Shown here: piece by piece, positions 25,961-34,043 of the stretch
Layout of the letters: every line of letters starts with the position of its first letter
How positions within the stretch are numbered: the first letter of the stretch is position 1
Source of the DNA: Nocardioides soli
GTDB lineage: Bacteria; Actinomycetota; Actinomycetes; Propionibacteriales; Nocardioidaceae
Reading direction: 5' to 3'
Assembly (NCBI RefSeq): GCF_014191495.1
Contig: NZ_JACHWR010000002.1
Span: 62,001-126,000 of the forward strand
DNA: 64,000 nt
The notes under the pieces: model-generated
Told to the model about the DNA's origin: nothing
What the model saw: the letters and a program-made list of their open reading frames with translations, nothing else
The model's database searches: none
Made by a program: the position numbers and the translations under genes

Positions 25961-25984
25961 GCCGTCTTGATCAACACGGCCTAG
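25957..25984 (+). terminator. stem-loop at the end of the transporter operon
   Basis: Arms CTAGGCCGT and ACGGCCTAG form a perfect 9-bp stem with a 10-base loop, overlapping the permease stop codon. No T-run follows, as is common in actinobacteria. Confidence 0.55.
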
Positions 25985-26105
25985 TGACCCGGACGGTCCC
26001 TTGCACCCTCCGACCGGTCGCGCGCTCTCGGGAGCCGCGGCCGGTCCGGCATTTGCGTCGGCTGCCTGTGAGAACGCGTTCTAGGTTCCGTTCTAGGCTG
26101 TCCGC

Positions 26106-26252
26106 ATGAAGACGCGACTGACCTGCCCGTGCGGCGAGGTGATCAAGGGCGAGGACGAGGACCAGCTCGTCGAACTGACCCAGCAGCACCTCGCCGAGGC
26201 GCACCCGGGGATGTCCTACGGGCGCGACGAGATCCTGTTCATCGCGACCTGA
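26106..26252 (+). CDS. DUF1059-like small protein
   Basis: A 48-residue protein starting MKTRLTCPCGEVIKGEDEDQ, with the paired-cysteine CPCG motif and the helix ELTQQHLAEAHP seen in DUF1059 proteins. Its function is unknown; the CPCG...H pattern could bind metal. TAGGCT lies 6 bases before the ATG and there is no ribosome site, so the mRNA is probably leaderless. Upstream are the palindrome AGAACGCGTTCT (26071-26082) and two direct copies of GTTCTAGG 12 bp apart (26078, 26090). It is convergent with the aldolase operon. Confidence 0.75.
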   Translation: MKTRLTCPCGEVIKGEDEDQLVELTQQHLAEAHPGMSYGRDEILFIAT

Positions 26253-26297
26253 CCGACGGTCGGAACGACCGTCGGCCCCAGCCCGGCTGGGCCGGGC
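26253..26297. terminator. paired hairpins between convergent genes
   Basis: A 9-bp stem CCGACGGTC/GACCGTCGG with a GGAAC loop (26253-26275) is followed by GCCCGGC-TGG-GCCGGGC (26281-26297). They start one base after the DUF1059 stop and lie 24 bp beyond the aldolase gene end, so they could terminate both directions. Confidence 0.65.
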
Positions 26298-26320
26298 CGA
26301 CGGGACGGTCGGGGTCAGGC

Positions 26321-27322
26321 TCAGCCGGCCAGGTCGAGGGCGATGTCGATGATCATGTCCTCCTGGCCGCCGACCAGTCGCCGCTTGCCGCACTCGGTGA
26401 GGATGTCCCGCACGTCGACGCCGTAGCGGGCGGCGGCGTTCTCGGCGTGCCGCAGGAAGCTGGAGTAGACGCCGGCGTACCCGAGCGTCAGCGTCTCGCG
26501 GTCCACCCGCACCGGGCGGTCCTGGAGCGGCCGGACCAGGTCGTCGGCGGCGTCCTGCAGCGCGAAGAGGTCGCAGCGGTGCTCGAAGCCCGACAGGTTC
26601 GCGACCGCCACGAACGCCTCGATCGGGCAGTTGCCGGCACCCGCGCCGTGGCCGGCCAGCGACGCGTCGACGCGGTAGGTGCCCTCCTCGACGGCGACCA
26701 CGGAGTTGGCGACCGAGAGGGAGAGGTTCTCGTGGGCGTGGATGCCGATCTCGGTGCCGGCGTCGAGGACGTCGCGGTAGGCCCGCACCCGGTCCCGCAC
26801 GTCGTTCATGGTGAGCCGACCGCCGGAGTCGGTGACGTAGACGCAGTGGGCGCCGTAGGACTCCATCAGCTTGGCCTGCCGGGCGAGCTCGTCGGGCGGC
26901 GCCATGTGGGAGAGCATCAGGAAGCCGGAGACGTCCATGCCGATCTCGCGCGCGGCGGCGATGTGCTGGGCGGAGATGTCCGCCTCGGTGCAGTGCGTCG
27001 CGACCCGGACCGACCGGACGCCGAGGTCCCAGGCGGTCCTCAGCTCGTGGATGGTCCCGACGCCCGGCAGCAGCAGCGTGGTCAGCCGGGCCTGGGTGAT
27101 CGACTCGGCGGCCGCCTCGATCCAGGCCCAGTCGGTGTGCGAGCCGGGGCCGTAGTTGACCGACGAGCCGGCCAGCCCGTCGCCGTGGGCGACCTCGATG
27201 GCGTCGACGCCGGCGGAGTCGAGGGCAGCGACGATGCGGCGTACGTCGTCGGGCTCGATCCGATGCCGTACGGCGTGCATGCCGTCGCGCAGCGTGACGT
27301 CCTGGACGAAGATGTCGGTCAT
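26321..27322 (-). CDS. mhpE: 4-hydroxy-2-oxovalerate aldolase
   Basis: A 333-residue class II pyruvate aldolase (DmpG/BphI/MhpE family). Landmarks are the N-terminal [14 protein letters not shown] with the Arg-Asp metal site, [13 protein letters not shown], the metal-binding [16 protein letters not shown], and the C-terminal communication domain ending [16 protein letters not shown]. It splits 4-hydroxy-2-oxovalerate into pyruvate and acetaldehyde. The start overlaps the end of the acetaldehyde dehydrogenase gene; the two proteins form a channelling complex in known systems. It is the final enzyme gene of the meta-cleavage route. Confidence 0.93.
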   Translation of the reverse strand: MTDIFVQDVTLRDGMHAVRHRIEPDDVRRIVAALDSAGVDAIEVAHGDGLAGSSVNYGPGSHTDWAWIEAAAESITQARLTTLLLPGVGTIHELRTAWDLGVRSVRVATHCTEADISAQHIAAAREIGMDVSGFLMLSHMAPPDELARQAKLMESYGAHCVYVTDSGGRLTMNDVRDRVRAYRDVLDAGTEIGIHAHENLSLSVANSVVAVEEGTYRVDASLAGHGAGAGNCPIEAFVAVANLSGFEHRCDLFALQDAADDLVRPLQDRPVRVDRETLTLGYAGVYSSFLRHAENAAARYGVDVRDILTECGKRRLVGGQEDMIIDIALDLAG

Positions 27323-28275
27323 GCCTGGTCCCTTCCGGCGAGGCGCTGAGCAATCTCCTGGGCGACCTGCAGGCCGGCCGAGGTCATGATGTCGAGGTTG
27401 CCGGCGTAGGCCGGCAGGTAGTGCGCGGCGCCCTCGACCTCGAGGAACACCGACACCTGGTGGGTCGGTCGCGGCAGGCCGTCGGGGACCAGCGTGTGCA
27501 CCGGCTGGTCGGCGGGGATCTCGGTGATCTGCACCTGCTGCTTGAGCCGGTAGCCCGGCACGTAGGCCGCGACGTCGCCGACCATCTTCTCGATGCTCTG
27601 CCGGATCAGCTCGTGCGTCGCCGGGTCGGGCGCGTCGACCAGGCAGAAGACCGTGTCGCGCATGATCAGCGGCGGCTCGGCCGGGTTGAGGATGATGATC
27701 GCCTTGCCCGCGGTCGCGCCGCCGACGGAGACGATGGCCGCCGAGGTGGTCTCGGTGAACTCGTCGATGTTCGCCCGGGTGCCCGGACCGGCCGACTTCG
27801 AGGCGATCGACGCGACGATCTCGGCGTAGGCGACTGGGACCACCCGCGAGACCGCCGCGACGATCGGGATCGTCGCCTGGCCGCCGCAGGTCACCATGTT
27901 CACGTTCGTGGCGTCCAGGTGCGCGTCGAGGTTGACCGCCGGCACGACGTACGGCCCGATCGCCGCCGGCGTCAGGTCGATCATCCGCTTGCCCAGCGGC
28001 TGGAGCCGGGCGGCGTTGGACTCGTGGGCCTTCGCGCTGGTGGCGTCGAAGACGATCTCGATGTCCTCGAAGCCGGGTAGCCCGACCAGCCCCTCGACCC
28101 CCTCGGCCGTCGTCGGCACGCCGAGCCGCTGGGCGCGGGCCAGCCCGTCGGAGGCGGGGTCGATGCCGACCATGGCGCCCATCTCGAGGTGCTTGCTGGT
28201 GCGCAGCACCTTGATCATCAGGTCGGTGCCGATGTTGCCCGACCCGATGATCGCGACCTTTGTCTTCCCACTCAT
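27319..28275 (-). CDS. mhpF: acylating acetaldehyde dehydrogenase
   Basis: A 318-residue CoA-acylating acetaldehyde dehydrogenase (DmpF/BphJ/MhpF). It has the NAD loop GSGNIGTDL at residues 11-19 and the catalytic Cys130 in [10 protein letters not shown]. It converts acetaldehyde, NAD and CoA to acetyl-CoA. It is co-translated with the aldolase (four-base overlap), matching the known aldolase-dehydrogenase channel. It lacks the tag seen on the dioxygenase, so it probably works in the cytosol or enters by another route. Confidence 0.93.
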   Translation of the reverse strand: MSGKTKVAIIGSGNIGTDLMIKVLRTSKHLEMGAMVGIDPASDGLARAQRLGVPTTAEGVEGLVGLPGFEDIEIVFDATSAKAHESNAARLQPLGKRMIDLTPAAIGPYVVPAVNLDAHLDATNVNMVTCGGQATIPIVAAVSRVVPVAYAEIVASIASKSAGPGTRANIDEFTETTSAAIVSVGGATAGKAIIILNPAEPPLIMRDTVFCLVDAPDPATHELIRQSIEKMVGDVAAYVPGYRLKQQVQITEIPADQPVHTLVPDGLPRPTHQVSVFLEVEGAAHYLPAYAGNLDIMTSAGLQVAQEIAQRLAGRDQA

Positions 28276-29084
28276 CGCTCGTCCTCCCTGCTGAATCGAA
28301 TCGAGACACTGCCGAGCCCCGAGATGTCGGCGCGGACCGACGCACCCGGCGTGACCGGCCACATCGGGCCGAGGGCACCCGACAGCACGACCTGGCCGGC
28401 GCGCAGCGGCTCCCCGAACTCCCGCGCGGTCCGCGCGAGCCAGGCCACCGCCTCCAGCGGGTCGCCCAGGCAGGCAGCGCCGTCGCCGGTGGAGACCACC
28501 TGGCCGTCGATGCCCATCGACATCGTCACGTCGCGGGGCTCGAGGTCGGCCAGGGTGCGCCGCTGCGAGCCCAGCACGTACGCGCCGGCCGACGCGTTGT
28601 CGGCGACGGTGTCGCCGAGGCTGATGTCCCAGCCCGCGACCCGGCTGCCGCAGATCTCCAGGGCGGCCACCGCGTAGTCGACGGCCGCGCGCACCTGCGC
28701 CGCGTCGAGCGGGCCCTCGACCAGGTCGTGCTCGAGCACGAACGCGATCTCGGCCTCCACCCGCGGCTGCAGCACCGCGCCGAAGGGGACGGCGTCGCCG
28801 TCGGCGTGCGCCATGTCGTCGAAGAGCACGCCGAAGTCCGGCTGGTCCACCCCGAGCTGCTCCTGCACAGCGGGGGAGGTCAGCCCGATCTTGCGGCCCA
28901 CGACCCGGGCGCCCGCGGCAACCCGCCGGTCGGTGAGCCGCTGCTGGACGGCGTACGCCGCGGGCAGGTCGTCGCGGCCGATCAGGTCCCGCACGGGCGG
29001 GCACGGGACGCCGCTGCGGTCCGCGGCCCACAGTCGGTCGGCCGCCTCCTGGACGGCCGTCGCGCTCGAGATGGTCTCACTCAT
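28272..29084 (-). CDS. mhpD: 2-oxopent-4-enoate hydratase
   Basis: A 270-residue dienoate hydratase of the MhpD family. Motifs are [24 protein letters not shown] near residue 60 and [13 protein letters not shown] near 105, and [17 protein letters not shown] near 150. It hydrates 2-oxopent-4-enoate to 4-hydroxy-2-oxovalerate. It is first in the hydratase-dehydrogenase-aldolase operon and overlaps the next gene by four bases. It is distinct from the decarboxylase paralogue at 12759. The divergent IclR gene probably controls it. Confidence 0.9.
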   Translation of the reverse strand: MSETISSATAVQEAADRLWAADRSGVPCPPVRDLIGRDDLPAAYAVQQRLTDRRVAAGARVVGRKIGLTSPAVQEQLGVDQPDFGVLFDDMAHADGDAVPFGAVLQPRVEAEIAFVLEHDLVEGPLDAAQVRAAVDYAVAALEICGSRVAGWDISLGDTVADNASAGAYVLGSQRRTLADLEPRDVTMSMGIDGQVVSTGDGAACLGDPLEAVAWLARTAREFGEPLRAGQVVLSGALGPMWPVTPGASVRADISGLGSVSIRFSREDER

Positions 29085-29127
29085 GACCCCACTGTCGCTG
29101 CCGGGCCGGCGTTCACCGAGGGGATCG

Positions 29128-29142
29128 TTCCACTCACCGGTA
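29128..29142. promoter_or_regulatory. IclR operator candidate shared with the pca locus
   Basis: TTCCACTCACCGG in the 69-bp gap between the divergent hydratase and IclR genes. The same 13 bases occur at 45334-45346, before another IclR gene, where they sit in a perfect inverted repeat. Here the right arm ends GGTA in place of GGAA. Confidence 0.4.
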
Positions 29143-29153
29143 CGCTCCTGGCG

Positions 29154-29924
29154 ATGGCGACAACACCCACGGACCCCGATCTCGGCTCGGTGCTGGGCAA
29201 GGCCGTCGCGGTGCTGCACGCCTTCACCGTCGACGACCACGAGCTCTCCCTGGCCGCACTGGTCGAGCGCACCGGGCTCCCGAAGACCAGCGTGTACCGG
29301 ATCGCCGGCGACCTGGTCCGCTACCGCCTGCTCGACCGGACGGCGCTCGGCTACCGGCTCAGCGGCGGGCTCTTCGAGCTCGGCATGCGCGCCTCGGTCG
29401 AGCGCAGCCTGCTGGAGCTGGCGATGCCCTACCTCCAGGACCTCTACGAGCGCACCCACGAGACGGTGCACCTGGGCGTCCGCGAGGGGCGCGAGGTCGT
29501 CTACGTCGCCAAGATCGCCGGGCGCGGCCAGGCGGCCAGCCCGTCGCGGACCGGCGGCCGGATGCCGTTGCACTGCACGGCGATCGGCAAGGTCCTGCTC
29601 GCGTGGGCCGACGACGACCTGCGCCGCGACGTCCTGACCGGACCGCTGGAGCGGCGTACGCCGCACACGATCGTGGCCCCCGGGCGGGTCGCTCAGCAGC
29701 TCGACGCCGCGATCGAGGCCGGGGTCGCCTTCGAGCGCGAGGAGTCGGCGCTCGGCCTCCAGTGCGTGGCCGCCCCGGTCCTGGACGCCGACGACCGGCC
29801 GATCGCGGCGATCAGCGTGACCGGACCGGTCGGGCGGTTCCGGCCCGAGCAGCACGTGGACGCCGTACGGGCCGCGGCGCAGGGGTTGGGCACTCTGGTC
29901 GCGCGCCGCCGCTCACTGCACTGA
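29154..29924 (+). CDS. IclR-family regulator of the hydratase operon
   Basis: A 256-residue IclR regulator beginning at the ATG at 29154. The winged helix includes LSLAALVERTGLPKTSVYRI, and the effector domain has REGREVVYVAKIAGRGQA and GGRMPLHCTAIGKVLLAW. It is divergent from the hydratase-dehydrogenase-aldolase operon and is likely its regulator. It resembles the pca-locus IclR at 44549 more in its upstream DNA site than in gene order. The ligand may be a meta-cleavage intermediate (inference). Confidence 0.88.
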   Translation: MATTPTDPDLGSVLGKAVAVLHAFTVDDHELSLAALVERTGLPKTSVYRIAGDLVRYRLLDRTALGYRLSGGLFELGMRASVERSLLELAMPYLQDLYERTHETVHLGVREGREVVYVAKIAGRGQAASPSRTGGRMPLHCTAIGKVLLAWADDDLRRDVLTGPLERRTPHTIVAPGRVAQQLDAAIEAGVAFEREESALGLQCVAAPVLDADDRPIAAISVTGPVGRFRPEQHVDAVRAAAQGLGTLVARRRSLH

Positions 29925-29934
29925 CCGTGCGGTG

Positions 29935-31107
29935 TCACGACTCCACGTGGACCAGCCGGCCGGCGCCGCCGCGGTCCAGCGAGCGGCCGATGACCAGCCG
30001 CTGGATCTGGTTGGTGCCCTCGAAGATCTGCATCACCTTGGCCTCGCGCATGTAGCGCTCGACCGGGAAGTCGCGGGTGTAGCCGTAGCCGCCGAGCACC
30101 TGGACGGCGTCGGTGGTCACCTTCATCGCCGTGTCCGTTGCGACCAGCTTGGCGATCGACGCTTCGCGGGCGTACGGCAGGCCCTGGTCCTTGAGTCGGG
30201 CGGCGTGCAGCAGCATCGCCCGGGCGCTCTGGATGCCCGCCTCCATGTCGGCGAGCAGGAAGCTCAGCCCCTGGTGGTCGATGATCCGGGCGCCGAAGGT
30301 CTCGCGGCTCTTGGCGTACGCCACCGCCTGGTCGAGCGCGCCCTGGGCGAGCCCGGTCGCGACCGCCGCGATGCCGAGCCGTCCGGCGTCGAGGCCCGCC
30401 AGCGCGATCTTGAGGCCGTCGCCCTCGGCGCCGAGTCGCCGCTCCGCAGACACGCGGACGCCGTCGAAGCGCATCGTGGCCGTCGTCGAGCCGGTCAGCC
30501 CCATCTTCTGCTCGGGCGGGTCGGCGACCAGGCCCTCGGCGTCCGCGGGCACCAGGAAGCAGGAGATGTCGTTGCGGCCGTCGCCGGTGCGGGCCATCAC
30601 CGTGTAGAAGTCGGCCTGCCCGCCATGGGTGGTCCAGGCCTTGGCGCCGGTGATCACGTAGTCGTCGCCGGTACGCCGCGCGCGGGTCGTCATCGCGGCC
30701 GGGTCGGAGCCGGCGTGCGGCTCGGAGAGGCAGTACGCGCCGAGCAGGTCGCCGCCGAGCATGTCGGGCAGCCAGCGCTGCCGCTGCTCCTCGGTGCCCG
30801 CGGTCGCGAGGCCGAAGCAGCTCAGCACGTGCACGGACGTGCCGACGCCGACGCTCGACCAGACTGCGCCGATCTCCTCGAGCACCTGGAGGTAGACCTC
30901 GTACGGAAGCCCGCCGCCGCCCTGCTCCTCCGGGTACGGCAGGCCGAGCAGGCCGGCCCGGCCGAGCAGCCGGAAGACCTCGCGGGGGAACTCCTCGTCG
31001 CGCTCGGCCGTCGCGACCAGCGGGGCGAGCTCGTGGGTGGCGAGGTCGCGCACCAGCGCGATCAGGTCGACGGCCTCGGCGGAGGGCAGCAGGCGGGAAG
31101 CGGGCAT
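29935..31107 (-). CDS. acyl-CoA dehydrogenase
   Basis: A 390-residue acyl-CoA dehydrogenase. The FAD/substrate signature AYCLSEPHAGSDPAAM is near residue 130, ITGAKAWTTHGG near 160, and the C-terminal block LGGYGYTRDFPVERYMREAKVMQIFEGTNQIQR near 345 includes the usual catalytic-glutamate region (YMREAK...FEGT). GAGGAG precedes the ATG. It converts acyl-CoA to enoyl-CoA; chain length cannot be read. It is divergent from a TetR gene that likely represses it. Many mycofactocin-linked and lipid genes cluster this way, but no link is shown. Confidence 0.92.
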   Translation of the reverse strand: MPASRLLPSAEAVDLIALVRDLATHELAPLVATAERDEEFPREVFRLLGRAGLLGLPYPEEQGGGGLPYEVYLQVLEEIGAVWSSVGVGTSVHVLSCFGLATAGTEEQRQRWLPDMLGGDLLGAYCLSEPHAGSDPAAMTTRARRTGDDYVITGAKAWTTHGGQADFYTVMARTGDGRNDISCFLVPADAEGLVADPPEQKMGLTGSTTATMRFDGVRVSAERRLGAEGDGLKIALAGLDAGRLGIAAVATGLAQGALDQAVAYAKSRETFGARIIDHQGLSFLLADMEAGIQSARAMLLHAARLKDQGLPYAREASIAKLVATDTAMKVTTDAVQVLGGYGYTRDFPVERYMREAKVMQIFEGTNQIQRLVIGRSLDRGGAGRLVHVES

Positions 31108-31139
31108 CGGGGACTCCTCGGGGAACGGGAACAGTACTA

Positions 31140-31159
31140 CAGTACCCGTTCTGGTACTG
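31140..31159. promoter_or_regulatory. TetR operator candidate
   Basis: Inverted repeat CAGTACC and GGTACTG with a 6-base spacer, in the 66-bp gap between the divergent acyl-CoA dehydrogenase and TetR genes. An extra AGTAC half-site lies just upstream at 31133. Confidence 0.6.
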
Positions 31160-31173
31160 ATAGCCTTCATCAC

Positions 31174-31749
31174 GTGTCCCGTCGCGACGAGCTGCTCGAC
31201 GAGCTGATCGAGCTGTTCCTCGCCGAGGGCTTCCTCGACTTCGGCGTCGGCGACCTCGCGACCCGGCTCCGCTGCTCGCGCTCGACGCTCTACCTCGTCG
31301 CCGGCAGCAAGGAGCAGATCGTGCTCGCCGCCGTGCGCGGCTTCTTCCGGCGCGCGGCCGAGCGGATCGAGGCTCAGGTCGCGCGGGAGCCCGACCCGGG
31401 CGCCCGGATCGCCGTCTATCTGACCGCGGTCGCGGCGGAGCTCAGCCCGGCGAGCCCGCGCTTCCACGCGGACCTGGTGGCCTACCCGCCGGCGGCCGAG
31501 ATCTACGTCGACAACACCCGCCTCGCCGCCCGGCGGGTGCAGAACCTGGTCGTCGCCGGCGTCGGGGCGGGGGCGCTGCGCCAGGTCGACGCGACGTTCG
31601 TCGGGGCGGCGGTGGCGCAGGTGATGGCCGGCATCGAGAGCGGTGCGATCGGCGCGGCGACCGGGCTCGACGACGCCGCGGCGTACCGCCGGCTCGCCGA
31701 CCTGGTCATGAACGGGCTGTCACTCGCCCAGGTAGGCGCGCAGGTCTGA
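31174..31749 (+). CDS. TetR-family regulator
   Basis: A 191-residue TetR-type protein with a GTG start. The helix-turn-helix covers about residues 22-45 (FGVGDLATRLRCSRSTLYLV), followed by a helical ligand domain. The 3' end overlaps the convergent mftR gene by 30 bp. The divergent layout and the operator between the genes suggest that it controls the acyl-CoA dehydrogenase, perhaps in response to acyl-CoA. Confidence 0.85.
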   Translation: MSRRDELLDELIELFLAEGFLDFGVGDLATRLRCSRSTLYLVAGSKEQIVLAAVRGFFRRAAERIEAQVAREPDPGARIAVYLTAVAAELSPASPRFHADLVAYPPAAEIYVDNTRLAARRVQNLVVAGVGAGALRQVDATFVGAAVAQVMAGIESGAIGAATGLDDAAAYRRLADLVMNGLSLAQVGAQV

Positions 31750-32352
31750 CAGCGCCTGTCGCAGGCGCTCGTCGAGGGTGGGTCCGGGCTCGCGCAGCCA
31801 GAGCACGTACGCCGAGAGGGCCAGCGCCAGGCAGACCTGGCTCACCGTCTCGGGGACGGCGTCGGTGGGCGCGAGGCCGCGGCGCTCCGCGACGTACTCC
31901 GCGATGACGGCGCGCCACTCGGCGTAGCGCAGCACCGAGTGGGCCTGGAGCGCGGGCGTCTCGAGGAGGAGTCGCATCCGCTCGCGGTGCGGCGGGTCGG
32001 CGTCCTCGTCGAACTCGTTGAAGGCCAGCATCCCCTGCTGCACCACCTCGGCCACCGGCTGCTCCTGCGGCAGCTCGCGCAGGATCTGCCGGAAGCTGTC
32101 GAGGGTGCGGGCGAACTGACCCCACGGGATGTCGTTCTTCGAGCGGTAGTAGCGGAACAGCGTGCGCCGGCTGACCCCGACCGACGCCGCGATGTCGTCG
32201 AGCGTGGTGCCGTCGAAGCCGCGCTCGGCGAACAGTGCGAACGCCGCCTGCTCGATCGCGGCGTGCGAGGTCGCCTCGGGTCGGCCCACGAGGGAGCGGC
32301 GGGTGGTCGGCGGCGGCACGGGGAGATCGTAGGGCGAGCGGGGGTCTTCCAT
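31720..32352 (-). CDS. mftR: mycofactocin system regulator MftR (TetR family)
   Basis: A 210-residue TetR regulator divergent from mftA. The DNA-binding domain FDGTTLDDIAASVGVSRRTLFRYYRSKNDIPWGQF is typical of MftR; the helical ligand domain follows. In characterised mycobacteria MftR represses the mft genes and responds to long-chain acyl-CoAs. The N-terminal 25 residues are Pro/Arg-rich, and a shorter start cannot be excluded. The 60-bp region to mftA holds an inverted repeat likely to be its operator. Confidence 0.9.
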   Translation of the reverse strand: MEDPRSPYDLPVPPPTTRRSLVGRPEATSHAAIEQAAFALFAERGFDGTTLDDIAASVGVSRRTLFRYYRSKNDIPWGQFARTLDSFRQILRELPQEQPVAEVVQQGMLAFNEFDEDADPPHRERMRLLLETPALQAHSVLRYAEWRAVIAEYVAERRGLAPTDAVPETVSQVCLALALSAYVLWLREPGPTLDERLRQALSDLRAYLGE

Positions 32353-32359
32353 TTATGCC

Positions 32360-32392
32360 ATGAGTGCACTTATTGTGTCCCGCACCACTCAT
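32360..32392. promoter_or_regulatory. MftR operator candidate
   Basis: Arms ATGAGTG and CACTCAT separated by 19 bases in the mftR-mftA gap. The spacing is long for one TetR dimer, so two dimers or a looser site are possible. Confidence 0.45.
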
Positions 32393-32412
32393 CCACGCCC
32401 GAGGAGGCCGCC

Positions 32413-32520
32413 GTGAACCCGGAGCAGACCGAGAACATCGAGCAGGACGTCACCGCCACCCTGACCAGCGAGGACCTGATCGAGGAGGTCTCGATCGACG
32501 GCATGTGCGGCGTCTACTGA
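32413..32520 (+). CDS. mftA: mycofactocin precursor peptide MftA
   Basis: A 35-residue precursor with GTG start and GAGGAG upstream. It is acidic and ends in the invariant core IDGMCGVY. The last two residues, Val34 and Tyr35, are the parts that MftC decarboxylates and cross-links and that MftE later releases. It lies 15 bp before mftB. The short length and conserved tail leave little doubt. Confidence 0.97.
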   Translation: MNPEQTENIEQDVTATLTSEDLIEEVSIDGMCGVY

Positions 32521-32535
32521 GCCGGACCTGACCCG

Positions 32536-32820
32536 ATGATCCTCGATGAGGCCTGGCGGCTGTCGCCGTCGGTGGCGCTGCGTCCCGAACCGTTCGGGGC
32601 GCTCGCCTACCACTTCGGCAACCGCAAGCTGACCTTCCTCAAGACACCTGCGTTGGTGCGGGTGGTCGAGCAGCTGGCCGACCACGCGGACGTGCGCGCG
32701 ACGCTGCGCGCCGTCGGCGTACCGGAGGCGCAGCACGACGCGTACGCCGCCGCCCTCGAGGGTCTCGCCGACGCCGACATGATCCGACCGCGAGCCGACG
32801 CCATCGAGGAGGCCTCATGA
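32536..32820 (+). CDS. mftB: mycofactocin chaperone MftB
   Basis: A 94-residue PqqD-like RiPP recognition element. It begins MILDEAWRLSPSVALRPEPF, with a strand-forming AYHFGNRKLTFLKTP and a helical second half. MftB binds the MftA leader and presents it to MftC. The stop overlaps the mftC start by four bases (ATGA). Confidence 0.93.
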   Translation: MILDEAWRLSPSVALRPEPFGALAYHFGNRKLTFLKTPALVRVVEQLADHADVRATLRAVGVPEAQHDAYAAALEGLADADMIRPRADAIEEAS

Positions 32821-33998
32821 GGCTGGTCGAGCACTTCGAGCAGGGGCTGGACGCGCCCATCTGCCTGACGTGGGAGCTGACCTACGCGTGCAACCTGGAG
32901 TGCGCCCACTGCCTGTCGAGCAGTGGCCGCCGGGACCCGCGCGAGCTGACCACCGAGCAGTGCGAGGCGGTGATCGACGAGCTGCAGCGGATGCAGGTGT
33001 TCTACGTGAACATCGGCGGCGGCGAGCCGACGATCCGGCCGGACTTCTGGCACCTGCTGGAGTACGCCGTGGCGCACCAGGTCGGGGTGAAGTTCTCGAC
33101 CAACGGGGTGCGGATCACCCCCGAACGCGCCCGCTTCCTCGCCAGCACCGACTACGTCGACGTGCAGATCTCGCTCGACGGTGCGACCGCTGAGGTCAAC
33201 GACTACGTGCGCGGGCCGGGCTCGTTCGACACCGCGCTGCTCGCCCTGCAGAACCTCCAGGACGCGGGCTTCCGCGACGCCAAGATCAGCGTCGTCTGCA
33301 CCCGGCAGAACATCGGCCAGCTCGACGAGTTCAAGGCGATCGCCGACCGGTACGGCGCGACGCTGCGGCTCACCCGGCTGCGCCCCTCGGGCCGCGGCGC
33401 CGACGTGTGGGACGAGCTGCACCCGCTGCCGGAGCAGCAGCGCGAGCTCTACGACTGGCTGCTCGCTCACGGGGACGGCGTACTCACGGGCGACTCGTTC
33501 TTCCACCTCGCGGCGTTCGGCGAGGCGCTGCCGGGCCTCAACCTCTGCGGCGCCGGCCGGGTGGTGTGCCTGATCGACCCCGTGGGCGACGTCTACGCCT
33601 GCCCGTTCGCGATCCACGACCAGTTCCACGCCGGCAACCTGCTCACCGACGGCGGCTTCCGGCAGGTCTGGCAGACCTCGCCGCTCTTCGCCGAGCTGCG
33701 CTCGCCGCAGACCGGTGGCGCGTGCACGAAGTGCGCCCACTACGACGCCTGCCGCGGCGGCTGCATGGCCGCGAAGTTCTTCACCGGCCTGCCGCTCGAC
33801 GGCCCCGACCCCGAGTGCGTCCAGGGCCACAGCGAGCTCGCGCTGGCCGGCGCCCGCACCATCCCGGCCGCCAGCCAGGACCACTCCAAGGCGACGCCCA
33901 CCCGCAACCAGCCGGTGATGCTCAAGCTGATGACCCGGCCGCCCGTCAGCGACTGTGCCGAGAGCCCGCTGGCCGGCTTCGTGCCGGACGGTGGTTGA
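32817..33998 (+). CDS. mftC: mycofactocin radical SAM maturase MftC
   Basis: A 393-residue radical SAM/SPASM enzyme. The SAM cluster motif is CNLECAHC with Cys25, Cys29 and Cys32; GGGEPTIRPDFW follows near residue 65. The C-terminal SPASM region has CGAGRVVCLI, VYACPFAIHDQF and CTKCAHYDACRGGC. It oxidatively decarboxylates the MftA C-terminal Tyr and then forms a bond to Val. The last codons and stop run into a dispersed palindromic repeat, so the final few residues may be recently changed. Confidence 0.95.
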   Translation: MRLVEHFEQGLDAPICLTWELTYACNLECAHCLSSSGRRDPRELTTEQCEAVIDELQRMQVFYVNIGGGEPTIRPDFWHLLEYAVAHQVGVKFSTNGVRITPERARFLASTDYVDVQISLDGATAEVNDYVRGPGSFDTALLALQNLQDAGFRDAKISVVCTRQNIGQLDEFKAIADRYGATLRLTRLRPSGRGADVWDELHPLPEQQRELYDWLLAHGDGVLTGDSFFHLAAFGEALPGLNLCGAGRVVCLIDPVGDVYACPFAIHDQFHAGNLLTDGGFRQVWQTSPLFAELRSPQTGGACTKCAHYDACRGGCMAAKFFTGLPLDGPDPECVQGHSELALAGARTIPAASQDHSKATPTRNQPVMLKLMTRPPVSDCAESPLAGFVPDGG

Positions 33999-34029
33999 GG
34001 TGCGAGCGCAGCGAGCCTCGAAACCACCA
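33990..34029. repeat. dispersed palindrome GGTGGTTGAGG...AAACCACC over the mftC stop
   Basis: An imperfect hairpin starting GGTGGTTGAGG and ending CTCGAAACCACC. It supplies the last Gly codons and stop of mftC and fills the gap to mftD. The same family occurs at 48.98-49.28 and 54.83-55.55 kb. Confidence 0.75.
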
Positions 34030-34043
34030 CACAGGACGGCATC

